Below, piece by piece: positions 52,450 to 60,550 of a DNA stretch of 64,000 bases; the first letter of the stretch is position 1, and the number at the start of each line of letters is the position of its first letter. The notes under the pieces are model-generated. The model saw only the letters and a program-made list of their open reading frames with translations. It did not search any database and had not been told where the DNA came from. The translations under genes were made by a program, and so were the position numbers. This DNA comes from Tribonema minus (lineage: Eukaryota > Sar > Xanthophyceae > Tribonematales > Tribonemataceae), in NCBI GenBank assembly GCA_017506865.1, contig JAFCMP010000021.1, positions 372,001 to 436,000 on the forward strand, given 5' to 3'.

Positions 52450-52647
52450 TCAGTTTGGCCCTATAGTGGATACAGTCACCGCACTGGTGCAATTGGCCCA
52501 CAAGGGGCAACTGGTGCCTTTCACATGGGATATGTGGGGTTCCCTTGACTGAGTTGCCAAGTCCGTATGCACGGGTAGCAAAACGTGCTCGCAGTGCAGC
52601 ACGCCTAGCTTGCGGGGCAGATTGTAGCAGATGCTGCATTCTTCCAT
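52450..52647 (-). CDS. RING-like small protein, 65 aa
   Basis: Starts MEECSICYNLPRKLGVLHCEHVLL and later has CPLWANC, which follows the first and last cysteine pairs and the central C-x-H of a RING finger, the zinc domain of ubiquitin E3 ligases. The pattern is not a full match, so function is doubtful. It diverges from the larger RING-like gene at 52874. Confidence 0.35.
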   Translation of the reverse strand: MEECSICYNLPRKLGVLHCEHVLLPVHTDLATQSREPHISHVKGTSCPLWANCTSAVTVSTIGPN

Positions 52648-52873
52648 CCTCTTGGCTCGGCGCAGAGGTGGTGGCTTGGGGTGCTGGGCCCTGCTATGGC
52701 GCTGTATATCCCTCGGATGGTCTGCTGTGACTTTAACACGGAGAAACGCCAACTGGTTCAACAAGGAGAAATACCAACTGATTCATGGAGAAACGACACG
52801 CATTCCGAAATCTCGAAATGAGGGGACACCTTACACACAACGAGTTGTGTCGATAAGGGTGAGAACATTGAAC

Positions 52874-54475
52874 ATGAGCACCATGGATCCGCAGGCGCTA
52901 GCCGCCCATCTGCGAGCCGAGACACATCACCAAGTGGAAATCATCGGTAAGGCCGCAGCACCGACGAGGGCTAGAGCTGCTCTGGCCTCAGCCGTCAAAA
53001 CTGATGACTCCGCCACGATATACATCGTCAGACACAACGCATCCGTCGCCCAGCTGCAGAAGCTCCTCTCGTGGCCGTCCATCTCCGTCAGGCGCATCAA
53101 CTACTTCATCTGCTTCGACGGCCTCCTGATGCCCGTCCTCGGCGGCGTCATGTGCGAGGATATTCTATCTTCCATCAAGGCGTGGATGAAGCGCGATAAG
53201 GACGACGGATGCGACCTGGAGTGCGGATCGCAGGGGAAGAGTTACGTCGTGTGCCCCCGAGAAAACTGCCACAAAGCCATCTGCAACTCCTGCTTCATAC
53301 AGTACTCGCGCGGCCAAGGCACTTCGAAAGGGGCAGAGTTGACATGCGCCTTCTGCAAATCGCCTTACTTCGGTGATCTCGAAGCGAGGATGTCAAGTGC
53401 GAGCGACATGGAAAGTAGACTCAGACTGAGTGACGTGGCGGACAGGGGCTGCGACTACGACACCTACGTAAATCAGGACTCCGACATCGCTCAAGATCTG
53501 CTAGGGGAGCAGTACTTCGCTACGAGCGGAGGAGACGACAACGTCGCGGGGGAAGCCATGCACGCTCACCTAGTCAGCATGTCGGCGCCGCCGCTGAGGC
53601 AGGTCTGCGACATCGGAGACATCAAGAGGTGGATAGCGGAGGTGATGAAGTTCGACGGCTGTGCCGGGGAGAAAGTCACGCTCACGTGGGCGCGCTGCGG
53701 CATGCGCGGTGCGATGATTATGATCGGCAACGGTGCCGGAAATGCAGACTTCGAGCTCAGCGGTGACGACATCATATGTACCACGCTAGCAGAGCACGAG
53801 TTTGCACAGCAGATGCGCCAGATGTGCGCCCGAGCACCGACGCTCAAAGTGGCGCTGGTGGCGCGCCGGCACCGAGTCGATTCATATCCTGCGCCGCCCA
53901 GCGGAGAGACACGCCGCTGCTTGATGCGGATCGAATCGGCTGTCTGGGCGGCCGACACCGGATTTACTCTTGTTCCTCTACAGAGCTTCACACAGCAGGT
54001 GGAAAGACTCGGCATCAGCAGCAACGCGTATTCGGAGATAGGAGGAGGGCCAGCCCTCGTCGACGACGCGATCACATCATCCACGGTCGCCGCAGCCATC
54101 GCAGATGCCTTCTCTGCCGAGCCGACGACATATGTCAAGGTGACTTTCGGGACCGCAGACGGCATCACCTTCTGCAGAATGCTGAGGTTCGACGCCGACG
54201 GCAGAAAGTGGCTACCGGGAGCAGCTGACGCATGCACGAGCATCATGCGCAGCGTGGAGCGACATTGCGGCGATGAATCCAAGCTGGCGAGCATCACATG
54301 TCGCGCATTCTCAACGAACGGCTGCATGAGAGTATGCATTTGGGGGATCTTTTCACCTGCAGTAGGCGAAGTAGTCATGAGGCGCTTGCATGCCAGTGAG
54401 GTAGAATGGGCACAGTGCACACACCCCGTGACTGGTGCGCGCATGAAGCACGAGAAGAACACGACATACATGTAA
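52874..54475 (+). CDS. Zinc (RING/IBR-like) protein, 533 aa
   Basis: After a 110-residue N-terminal domain comes a cysteine cluster at about residues 115-170: CDLECGS, VVCPRENC, AICNSCFIQY, LTCAFCKSPYF, giving paired Cys/His ligands like a RING or in-between-RING zinc module. This suggests a ubiquitin-ligase role in remodelling host proteins. The 350-residue C-terminal part is rich in mixed strands and helices (two repeats of a VTLTWARCGMRGAMIMIG / VKVTFGTADGITFCRML-type block followed by VARRH or similar) and is not recognised. The start at ATG 52874 (MSTMDPQALAAHL) is preferred; the frame is open to 52631 but lacks coding character there. Looks whole. Confidence 0.65.
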   Translation: MSTMDPQALAAHLRAETHHQVEIIGKAAAPTRARAALASAVKTDDSATIYIVRHNASVAQLQKLLSWPSISVRRINYFICFDGLLMPVLGGVMCEDILSSIKAWMKRDKDDGCDLECGSQGKSYVVCPRENCHKAICNSCFIQYSRGQGTSKGAELTCAFCKSPYFGDLEARMSSASDMESRLRLSDVADRGCDYDTYVNQDSDIAQDLLGEQYFATSGGDDNVAGEAMHAHLVSMSAPPLRQVCDIGDIKRWIAEVMKFDGCAGEKVTLTWARCGMRGAMIMIGNGAGNADFELSGDDIICTTLAEHEFAQQMRQMCARAPTLKVALVARRHRVDSYPAPPSGETRRCLMRIESAVWAADTGFTLVPLQSFTQQVERLGISSNAYSEIGGGPALVDDAITSSTVAAAIADAFSAEPTTYVKVTFGTADGITFCRMLRFDADGRKWLPGAADACTSIMRSVERHCGDESKLASITCRAFSTNGCMRVCIWGIFSPAVGEVVMRRLHASEVEWAQCTHPVTGARMKHEKNTTYM

Positions 54476-54718
54476 GCAGTTCCAGACAGAGGAATGCGCG
54501 CGCAAATAATACAATTGCTGTATCACTGATGCTCATGTTATGCTCATGTTCCATCTGGTATCACTGAGTGCATGTCATGTGACACGCTAGCGTGTTTAAT
54601 GTGCACAGACAAGGCGGTAAAGAAGCCAAACACACTGTGATGATATAAAGCTCGGAAAACATGTTTATTTAGGGGGAACATCCCATCCAGTGCCAGATCC
54701 TTGCCGGTCAATCGCAGC

Positions 54719-56071
54719 TCAAGGCATAAGGCTCATCACCAGTGCGATCAAGCTGTCCTTGGCGTCTGGCTCGGTGAGGTCGACCATCGTCTCGAACAGA
54801 ACATCCTCATTGTTTGTTTTGGACCAGCAGAAGGCCTCATGCTTGACTTGGACCTCGCGTTCCGCATAAACACGTCCAGCTGAGATGACAGACACATGTG
54901 TGCGCTTTCCGTTGGCATTTTTGTAGAACGCAAACACAAGATGGCAGTGTTCATCGTGGGGGTGCTTACCCAGGTCAAACCCAAAACCTTTGCCCTGAGT
55001 GGAAGCGGTCTTCACACCGATGCGGACGTCGTCGTCGTTCAATCTCCAGATGACATCGACTGTCTCATTCTGTCGCTCCGGTACTCGCAGCGCAGCAAAC
55101 CCGACAAGCTCAGCCAGAGCTTTGATGTTGAGCACCTCTGATGCATGTTGTTCGGAAACGCACGTGTTCGGGGTGCTGGGCCCCATTGCGAACCACAGTT
55201 GTTCACTCTCCCACGTCGCCCTCTCCTGCACGAGTCTGATGAAAGTCTCGCGCATACGGCAAAGCCGTGCATCGTCATCAAAGCCGACGACGTAGAGGGT
55301 ATCGCCGTATTTGTCGTTCTTTTTACGCCGAGGGTAAGGTTGGAGGCTGGTGCAAGGCAGGTCTGCAGCAGACTGGTATAGGAATATCTGCTCCACTACA
55401 ACTTCCGGGACAACGTCAAATGTGTCCATCTCTTTAAGCGCTGCATCTCTGTCGGCGATGGTATAAATCACCCCGAGAAGAATGTGCCCCTCGTAACATT
55501 CTCCTGCCTCTCCGTCTTTTTTCTTTACATGCAAGTTGACACGTGCGTCCCCACTGCCGGTGCCAGTTTTGGCCTGGCCGCCAGCGAACAAGAGGTTTTC
55601 GCTCGCCTTCAACCTCAGTTGAAAATCACCTCCTAGACTGTCTGGCAGAGGTGCGGTCTCCACCAGTCCTTCTGGGTCCAAGATGCGCAGCGCAGCTCTG
55701 ATACCACTCGCTTCGTGCCAGTTTTTCTGGCCCAGGTCACGGTCCTTATGTGATTTAGACCTCTTGGCATTGGATGCCGCCTTCTCTTCTTCTGACGGAG
55801 CCTCTGGTCTAGCATCACCACTCATGATGCTGTTCAAGCATATCTGGTTTCTGTCAACAATGCGAAGCGTCCGCATGCTGGGTCTGACCGGAGCCTGGGC
55901 GTTCCACGCGGCTTCGTCCCTTATGACATTGAATCCGTGGCTCTCGGCCTCCTGAACTGCCTTATCATATGTATACCGCCCCTCTGTAGTCCGCTTCACT
56001 TTCCTCGATTGCTTGCGCGCCTTTATCTCCTTGTTCAGGTCTGCGCGTGTCTTGGACTGTGTGGCGACCAT
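54719..56071 (-). CDS. Hypothetical 450-aa protein, whole paralogue
   Basis: Family not recognised. N-terminal 60 residues basic (KTRADLNKEIKARKQSRKVKRTT), a middle with LGQKNWHEASGIRAAL and HILLGVIYTIADRD, and a C-terminal domain with ETVDVIWRLNDD, VRIGVKTAS and KHPHDEHCHLVFAF. The latter has the alternation seen in PD-(D/E)XK nuclease folds, but the catalytic pattern is not clean, so that is only a suggestion. A decayed copy in inverted orientation lies at 21879-23105. GATTC-rich repeats at 56100-56245 precede it, as they precede the other copy, and may control expression. Confidence 0.7.
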   Translation of the reverse strand: MVATQSKTRADLNKEIKARKQSRKVKRTTEGRYTYDKAVQEAESHGFNVIRDEAAWNAQAPVRPSMRTLRIVDRNQICLNSIMSGDARPEAPSEEEKAASNAKRSKSHKDRDLGQKNWHEASGIRAALRILDPEGLVETAPLPDSLGGDFQLRLKASENLLFAGGQAKTGTGSGDARVNLHVKKKDGEAGECYEGHILLGVIYTIADRDAALKEMDTFDVVPEVVVEQIFLYQSAADLPCTSLQPYPRRKKNDKYGDTLYVVGFDDDARLCRMRETFIRLVQERATWESEQLWFAMGPSTPNTCVSEQHASEVLNIKALAELVGFAALRVPERQNETVDVIWRLNDDDVRIGVKTASTQGKGFGFDLGKHPHDEHCHLVFAFYKNANGKRTHVSVISAGRVYAEREVQVKHEAFCWSKTNNEDVLFETMVDLTEPDAKDSLIALVMSLMP

Positions 56072-56099
56072 ATTTGCGTTTGAGCGCTTGGTGTGTGTG

Positions 56100-56245
56100 A
56101 GAGTGAATCGAATCAGTGTGAGGCATGATATTTATCGCGCGAATCAGTTCGCAATATTTAACGCGAATCGCGAATCTCCTGAATCTGATTCGCAGTGTTT
56201 ATTGCGCGAACCAGTACCGCGCGAATCTTGAATCTCGGATCGATA
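56100..56245 (-). repeat. GATTCGCG/AATCTGAATC cluster upstream of 54.7-kb gene
   Basis: Read on the minus strand it has GATTCAAGATTCGCGCGG, GCGATTCGCG and CGCGATAAATAT, matching the block before 21879. Confidence 0.75.
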
Positions 56246-56295
56246 GCAGGGCTACACATGTTGCTCATGCGTACGTCAGTAACGCAACAGCCGCA

Positions 56296-57378
56296 TCAGC
56301 TTTTCAAAAGTATTTGATCAGCCAATCCGAAAGGCCACGTGACACGGCGGCTTGCATCCATCGTAGTCAGCGCAAACCATCCATTATCTGACCACGCCGT
56401 GCAGCAGATGCTTTTGTCTCGGAAGAGCTTGGACGTGATCCTGTAGTAAGCCCGAACAATGTCTGCATCTCTCTGTCTCTGGTCCAGCCTTCCAACACCG
56501 AACTCTCCAAGATGAAGCGCGACCGTATCTTGACCACCGATGTCAGTGTGCCACTTCATGAGCATGGCAACACGTTTTCCAATATCGGCACTGATGTCAT
56601 CTACAGACTTGTAAAAGGCATTGGTACCACCCTGCAAGCAAAAATTATAGTGGTCGTATGTGTGGCACTGGATGCCGACAGATTTATCGGCACCAGCGCC
56701 TGGCAGGGTGGCCTTAGTGGGATACACTCTTGGCACTGCCCATATATTCCCAGCGTCATTTGGCTGCACCAGCACTATCCTTGTGGCATCCACATAGCGA
56801 ATGCCTTCATAGCCGACCCTGTTTATAGTACGCGTCAGTTCTATGCATCCAGTAGTCGTTGACGCGCTTCCTATGCCAAACTTGCCGTCGGGCTCATTCA
56901 GCACCTCAAACAGTAGCTGCTGTTGTGTGTACGCCCGGTATTTGTATGCAATCCTGCTCCACAGTGCCTTGAACTTTGCGTTGAAAACGTCACTGCCGTC
57001 ATAATAATCAAAGAGCCATTTCTCATGGTGCGCATTAATCACGAGTGTCAGTCCTATTTTGACCGCGTACTGTATAGCATCGTCCAGCAGGTGAACGAAC
57101 TCTGAGTCATCGAGCACACAGGCATCTGATGGGTACCACGTCACTGGAATTCGAACATGACCGAACCCCTTCGCCTTGACAGCCGCCAGCCAAGGTCTGA
57201 CCTGATCCGGCCGTCTGCTGTTTTGCTTACTCTCAAAAACCTGACCGAGATTCAAGCCTATACCGATTTCAGAGAGTATTTGAGTAGCGGTTTTGGCCAT
57301 GCTTTTGATGCATGGAAACATATTTTGATTGAATGGTGAAGTGTTCAACCTAAATTTTTCGTCAGATGCGCACGGCAT
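56296..57378 (-). CDS. GH5 glycoside hydrolase (endoglucanase-like), up to 360 aa
   Basis: Glycoside hydrolase family 5 TIM barrel: GFGHVRIPVTW (Arg on strand 3), NAHHEKW with H117-H118, FEVLNEPDG with E162 as the predicted acid/base, HTYDHYNF, and HLGEFGVG with E292 as the predicted nucleophile; SDNGWF supplies the aromatic platform near the end. The family cuts beta-1,4-glucans such as cellulose or mannans, so a role in breaching or remodelling an algal cell wall is plausible. No clear signal peptide. Met1 (57378), Met20 (57321) or Met27 (57300) could be the start; an A/T-rich TATA-like box sits at 57381-57390, so a downstream Met may be used. Looks whole. Confidence 0.88.
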   Translation of the reverse strand: MPCASDEKFRLNTSPFNQNMFPCIKSMAKTATQILSEIGIGLNLGQVFESKQNSRRPDQVRPWLAAVKAKGFGHVRIPVTWYPSDACVLDDSEFVHLLDDAIQYAVKIGLTLVINAHHEKWLFDYYDGSDVFNAKFKALWSRIAYKYRAYTQQQLLFEVLNEPDGKFGIGSASTTTGCIELTRTINRVGYEGIRYVDATRIVLVQPNDAGNIWAVPRVYPTKATLPGAGADKSVGIQCHTYDHYNFCLQGGTNAFYKSVDDISADIGKRVAMLMKWHTDIGGQDTVALHLGEFGVGRLDQRQRDADIVRAYYRITSKLFRDKSICCTAWSDNGWFALTTMDASRRVTWPFGLADQILLKS

Positions 57379-57396
57379 AAATTTATATTACATTTT

Positions 57397-57831
57397 TTGA
57401 GGATGATGACACCGTCACTTCAAGTGTCACTTCCAGTGTCACGGCACACAGCGCACATGAGCCGCGTCGGATCGATTTCAGTGTTCGGGTCTGCGCGACG
57501 AGCATGCCCAGTGACTAACATCATCGCGGAAAGAGATTTCATGGCGGCCATTTGTCGTGAGCACGGACTGCAAGCGTTCTACTACGAGGCCGGGCTCGTG
57601 CTGTGGACGCGTCTGAAATACGCATTTGACTGCGAACTGCATGTCCACGGGCCTGAGCGTTATTTGGCCATCTGCCTCGGACTGGCCATCAAATGGAGCG
57701 GACCTGCAGAGATGACGTTCAAATTCTGCACGCTCCATAACATGCGCCGCTACTGGAAATACATGAGCGTCTCACAGTGGCAGCTGCTGGAGCTGCGAAT
57801 GCTGGAGCTGCTGAATTGGGATTTCTTCTGA
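57397..57831 (+). CDS. Cyclin-like protein, 144 aa
   Basis: The C-terminal 100 residues follow a cyclin N-terminal box: ERYLAICLGLAIKWSG (helix with the A-x-x-L-A-x-K pattern), then TFKFCTLHNMRRYWKYMSVSQWQLLELRMLELLNWDFF, matching the 'ell.mE..iL..L.wdl' end of cyclin boxes. Cyclins activate cyclin-dependent kinases; virus-encoded ones can push host cells toward S phase. The protein is short, with a single box only. It diverges from the GH5 gene across an 18-bp gap, so the two probably share a bidirectional promoter (57379-57396). Confidence 0.7.
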   Translation: MRMMTPSLQVSLPVSRHTAHMSRVGSISVFGSARRACPVTNIIAERDFMAAICREHGLQAFYYEAGLVLWTRLKYAFDCELHVHGPERYLAICLGLAIKWSGPAEMTFKFCTLHNMRRYWKYMSVSQWQLLELRMLELLNWDFF

Positions 57832-57862
57832 TGTTTTTAATGTTGGCACACCGTCGCTAGTC

Positions 57863-58692
57863 ATGATCCTCATCGATGTATTCTGTTACAACGGCGAGCC
57901 AGTCCTGGAACTGAGATTGAAATACCTCCAAGATGTGGTGGACGAGTTCGTCATGGTGGAGAGCAAATACACATTCTCTGGCACTCTCAAGGATGCCTTC
58001 TCTCAGAAGCATTGCCCGTCCACCCGAAGCTCACCGTCCTCAAGCTCGAAGATGCACCAGCGGTAGCGGATCATAAGTGGACTCTTCAACGCAGAGCCTC
58101 CGCATCGTCGTCGTACATGGAGGGCAGTATGGACCACTGGTATCGAGAGAAGCATCAGAGAGACCATCCGCACTCGTACATCAAAAACAAATACGCCAGT
58201 CGTGAGTACATTGTCGTTTGCAGTGATGTTGACGAGATACCCCGAAAAGAGTTTCTCATCTCTCTCAAGCAGCACTGTTATGGCCAGCTACGAGACCCCA
58301 TCCATCTTCACATGAAGATGCTCATGTACAACATGAAGTGGCAAACCGATGAACAGTGGATGAGAGCCTTTGTCATCAACAAAGTCAGTTTCTGCGCCGC
58401 TACCTCAATAGACGAGCTGCGTCGTGCCGATCCTGGTCGGGTAGCACCCAATGGGGGGTGGCACTGTAGCTCCTTTCTCAGCACGGCTCAGCTGACAAGA
58501 AAACTGCAGTCGTTCTCTCACCAGGAGTTCAACAAGCCCGAGTACACAGATGCGGCACATGTCCGGAAATGTTTGTCGGAAGGAAAGGATGTGCTCAAGC
58601 GCGGCGGCGATCTCAGAAAATACGCTGGAGAAGTGCCTGAGGTATTCCGCAGCTTCCATAAAAAGATGCTGTTCCTGCAGCGGTATACCTAA
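57863..58692 (+). pseudogene. GT17-type glycosyltransferase gene, broken
   Basis: Resembles glycosyltransferase family 17 (beta-1,4-N-acetylglucosaminyltransferase III type): the start MILIDVFCYNGEPVLELRLKYL and VDEFVMVESKYTFSG, then a DVDEIP metal/sugar-nucleotide motif, GGWHCSSF and KLQSFSHQEFN further on. The family adds GlcNAc to N-glycan cores, and relatives occur in several giant viruses. The frames overlap; about one break. It follows the cyclin gene on the same strand by 31 bp. Confidence 0.75.
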
Positions 58693-58852
58693 GCGGTATA
58701 TCCAAGTCTGAATCTTTTCGTACGCGTTGCTGAATCTAATAATATTAATAATATATCAGATTCGCGACGAGTTGATATATCTGCGCAGTCACGAGTCCTT
58801 TTGCCATCACTCTGCATCATCACTCTTCCAAAAACTCCCCCAAGAGAGCGCC

Positions 58853-59952
58853 ATGGCAGAACCTGGCCAGAAATCGGGCACGAAGACTGCGGCGAGCGCG
58901 TCCCTGCCCGGCTGCGATCTCGGATCCGTGGACGACTTGAGCCCCGATTGCATCCTGTGCATGCGCTCGAGCCAAACCAGGTACAGTGGCGTCTCTCTGG
59001 CGCTGAAACACCTTGTTTGCGTTATTTGACCCTGTCTCACCGCCTCTTCGCTTGCAATCCTCAGCCAGTGGAGGCTGCTGGTCGATTTTCTCAAGGACCT
59101 CATCACGGAGTGCCCCATCACATTCAACCAAGACGGCATGAAGCTGATCAGCCTGGACCCCGTCAAGGTCGCATTGCTGCACCTCCAGGCCAAGTCGGAG
59201 TTCTACTACTGCAAGTCTGAATTTACGGTCGGGATGAACATCACGGCCCTCTACAAGATGCTGCGCAACCTGACCACAGGAGGATTCATGTTAGAGTTCA
59301 GCATGTCAAGCAAGGAGATGGACGTTCTCTCCATCCAGCTGATCAACTCTGACAAGCGCACGTGCACTTCCAACAAGCTGAAGCTGCTCAAGCTGCCACA
59401 GGAGACTCTGATCATACCCTCCACGAATTTCCAGCGCGTCCTCTCCATCCCCAGCGCGGACCTGCAACGCCATGTGAGTAACAGTAATGTGTGAAATGTA
59501 TGTAACATCGGAAACATGTGCTGACACCCCACCCCTCTCCTTGCAATGCACAGGTACGCGAACTGGCTGCTCTGTCCAACAAGATCAAGATCAGGAGCAC
59601 TGCCGACCAGCTCATTTTGTCTGCCGAAGGCACGATGGGAAGCTCGGAGATCGTGATCCGCCCTACCGCTTCCGGAATGCACTGGATAAGCATCGACAAC
59701 AACCAGGACAGCGACGGCGGAGGAGATGCGGTCGTGGAGGGAGTTTATTTCTCAAAGTTTCTGGAGCGCTTTTCGCGCCCGCTGGATCCCATCTGCGAGA
59801 TATTCGTCAAGCAGAATTATCCGCTTGTCCTCCGTTACGTGCTGAGTACGGCGACAGTGCGCCTGGTGATCGCCCCCGTGCAGGAAGATGAAGGCATAGA
59901 CAATTTATTTCTACATGTATCTACCTATACTTCCTCGCTGTGCTCGCATTGA
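58853..59952 (+). CDS. PCNA-like sliding clamp with two introns, about 311 aa
   Basis: Encodes a DNA polymerase sliding clamp. Coding segments 58853-58980, 59065-59473 and 59554-59952 are separated by two GT-AG introns and remain in phase. Segment 2 has LLVDFLKDLITECPITFNQDG and SLDPVKVALLHLQAKSE, the counterpart of eukaryotic PCNA's ..LKDLVTEA..F..SSTGFSLQAMDSSHVALV, then TVGMNITALYKML; segment 3 has a DNA-facing basic stretch and SLKFLERFSRPLDP-type sequence close to PCNA's domain 2. The N-terminus carries a ~40-residue extension. Viral PCNA is common in NCLDVs; introns in it are not. The gene converges with 59921-60403, overlapping by 32 bp. Confidence 0.82.
58981..59064 (+). other. Candidate spliceosomal intron 1 of PCNA, 84 bp
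   Basis: Starts GTACAG, ends CTCAG after a pyrimidine-rich stretch, with CTCAC as a possible branch point. Contains an in-frame stop if not removed. Confidence 0.7.
59474..59553 (+). other. Candidate spliceosomal intron 2 of PCNA, 80 bp
   Basis: Starts GTGAGTAACAG, ends TGCACAG; CTGAC at 59521-59525 is a possible branch point. Shares CTTGCAAT a few bases before its 3' end with intron 1. Confidence 0.75.
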
Positions 59953-60403
59953 TCTGGCTGAGAATGCTGCTGTTCGCCCTCCTCGTCTCCTGTTGCTGCA
60001 CGATCGCTACCTTCGCATTTCTGCCGTTGATGTTGACTACATCTCCCTCACGGAATGAGCCGGCTGGCGTGCATACGGTATTCTCGTCCACACGCACTCG
60101 CTCGCCGTCGATGACTACACTGCCTTCGCCGTCCAGCACTACCACTCTGTCCGGCGCGGTGATGACGTATCCGCCCTCTTCAACCTCCACTGTCTGGGCC
60201 TCGTATTGCAATCCCTCTACTGAACTGTATACGGACTTCTGCTCCTTGGAGGGCCCCATCAAGTGATACAGCGCGTCGCCGAGCTTCATGACCCATCCGT
60301 CAACGGCCTTGACTAGCTCCGCCTCCTCTCCGCCGTGGTACCATCGCAGGACGGTGAGGTCCCCTTCCACTCCTCGCGCTTCTACTCTGTGGACGTCTGT
60401 CAT
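59921..60403 (-). CDS. Hypothetical protein, 160 aa
   Basis: Start chosen at ATG 60403 (MTDVHRVEARG), about 24-30 nt downstream of a TATAT box at 60427-60432; the frame is open to 60550. A strand-rich protein with repeated valine-glycine turns (VEVEEGGYVITAPDRVVVLDGEGSVVIDGERVRV) suggesting beta-sheet repeats, possibly a beta-helix or virion surface protein. Family not recognised. Overlaps the PCNA 3' end by 32 bp on the opposite strand. Confidence 0.55.
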   Translation of the reverse strand: MTDVHRVEARGVEGDLTVLRWYHGGEEAELVKAVDGWVMKLGDALYHLMGPSKEQKSVYSSVEGLQYEAQTVEVEEGGYVITAPDRVVVLDGEGSVVIDGERVRVDENTVCTPAGSFREGDVVNINGRNAKVAIVQQQETRRANSSILSQINASTARKYR

Positions 60404-60426
60404 CACGGACTCGTGTTCTTCAGTGC

Positions 60427-60432
60427 ATATAT
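60427..60432 (-). promoter_or_regulatory. TATA-like box upstream of 60403
   Basis: ATATAT on the minus strand, 24-30 nt before the ATG at 60403. Confidence 0.45.
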
Positions 60433-60550
60433 TTGTGCGCGTGAGCAGTACGCGGCCGCACCAGCCCGCACCAGCGCGCGCAGCCAGCGCAGGCACCACC
60501 AAGGCGGCGTGTGACAGAGTTTTATGTTTGCCCACGGCAGTAGCGAGCAT

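Noticed and set aside
54719-56071. Confident call as a PD-(D/E)XK restriction-type nuclease
   Set aside because: The DVIW..GVKTAS region has the right rhythm but not the acidic-x-Lys catalytic pattern, so it is mentioned only as a possibility.
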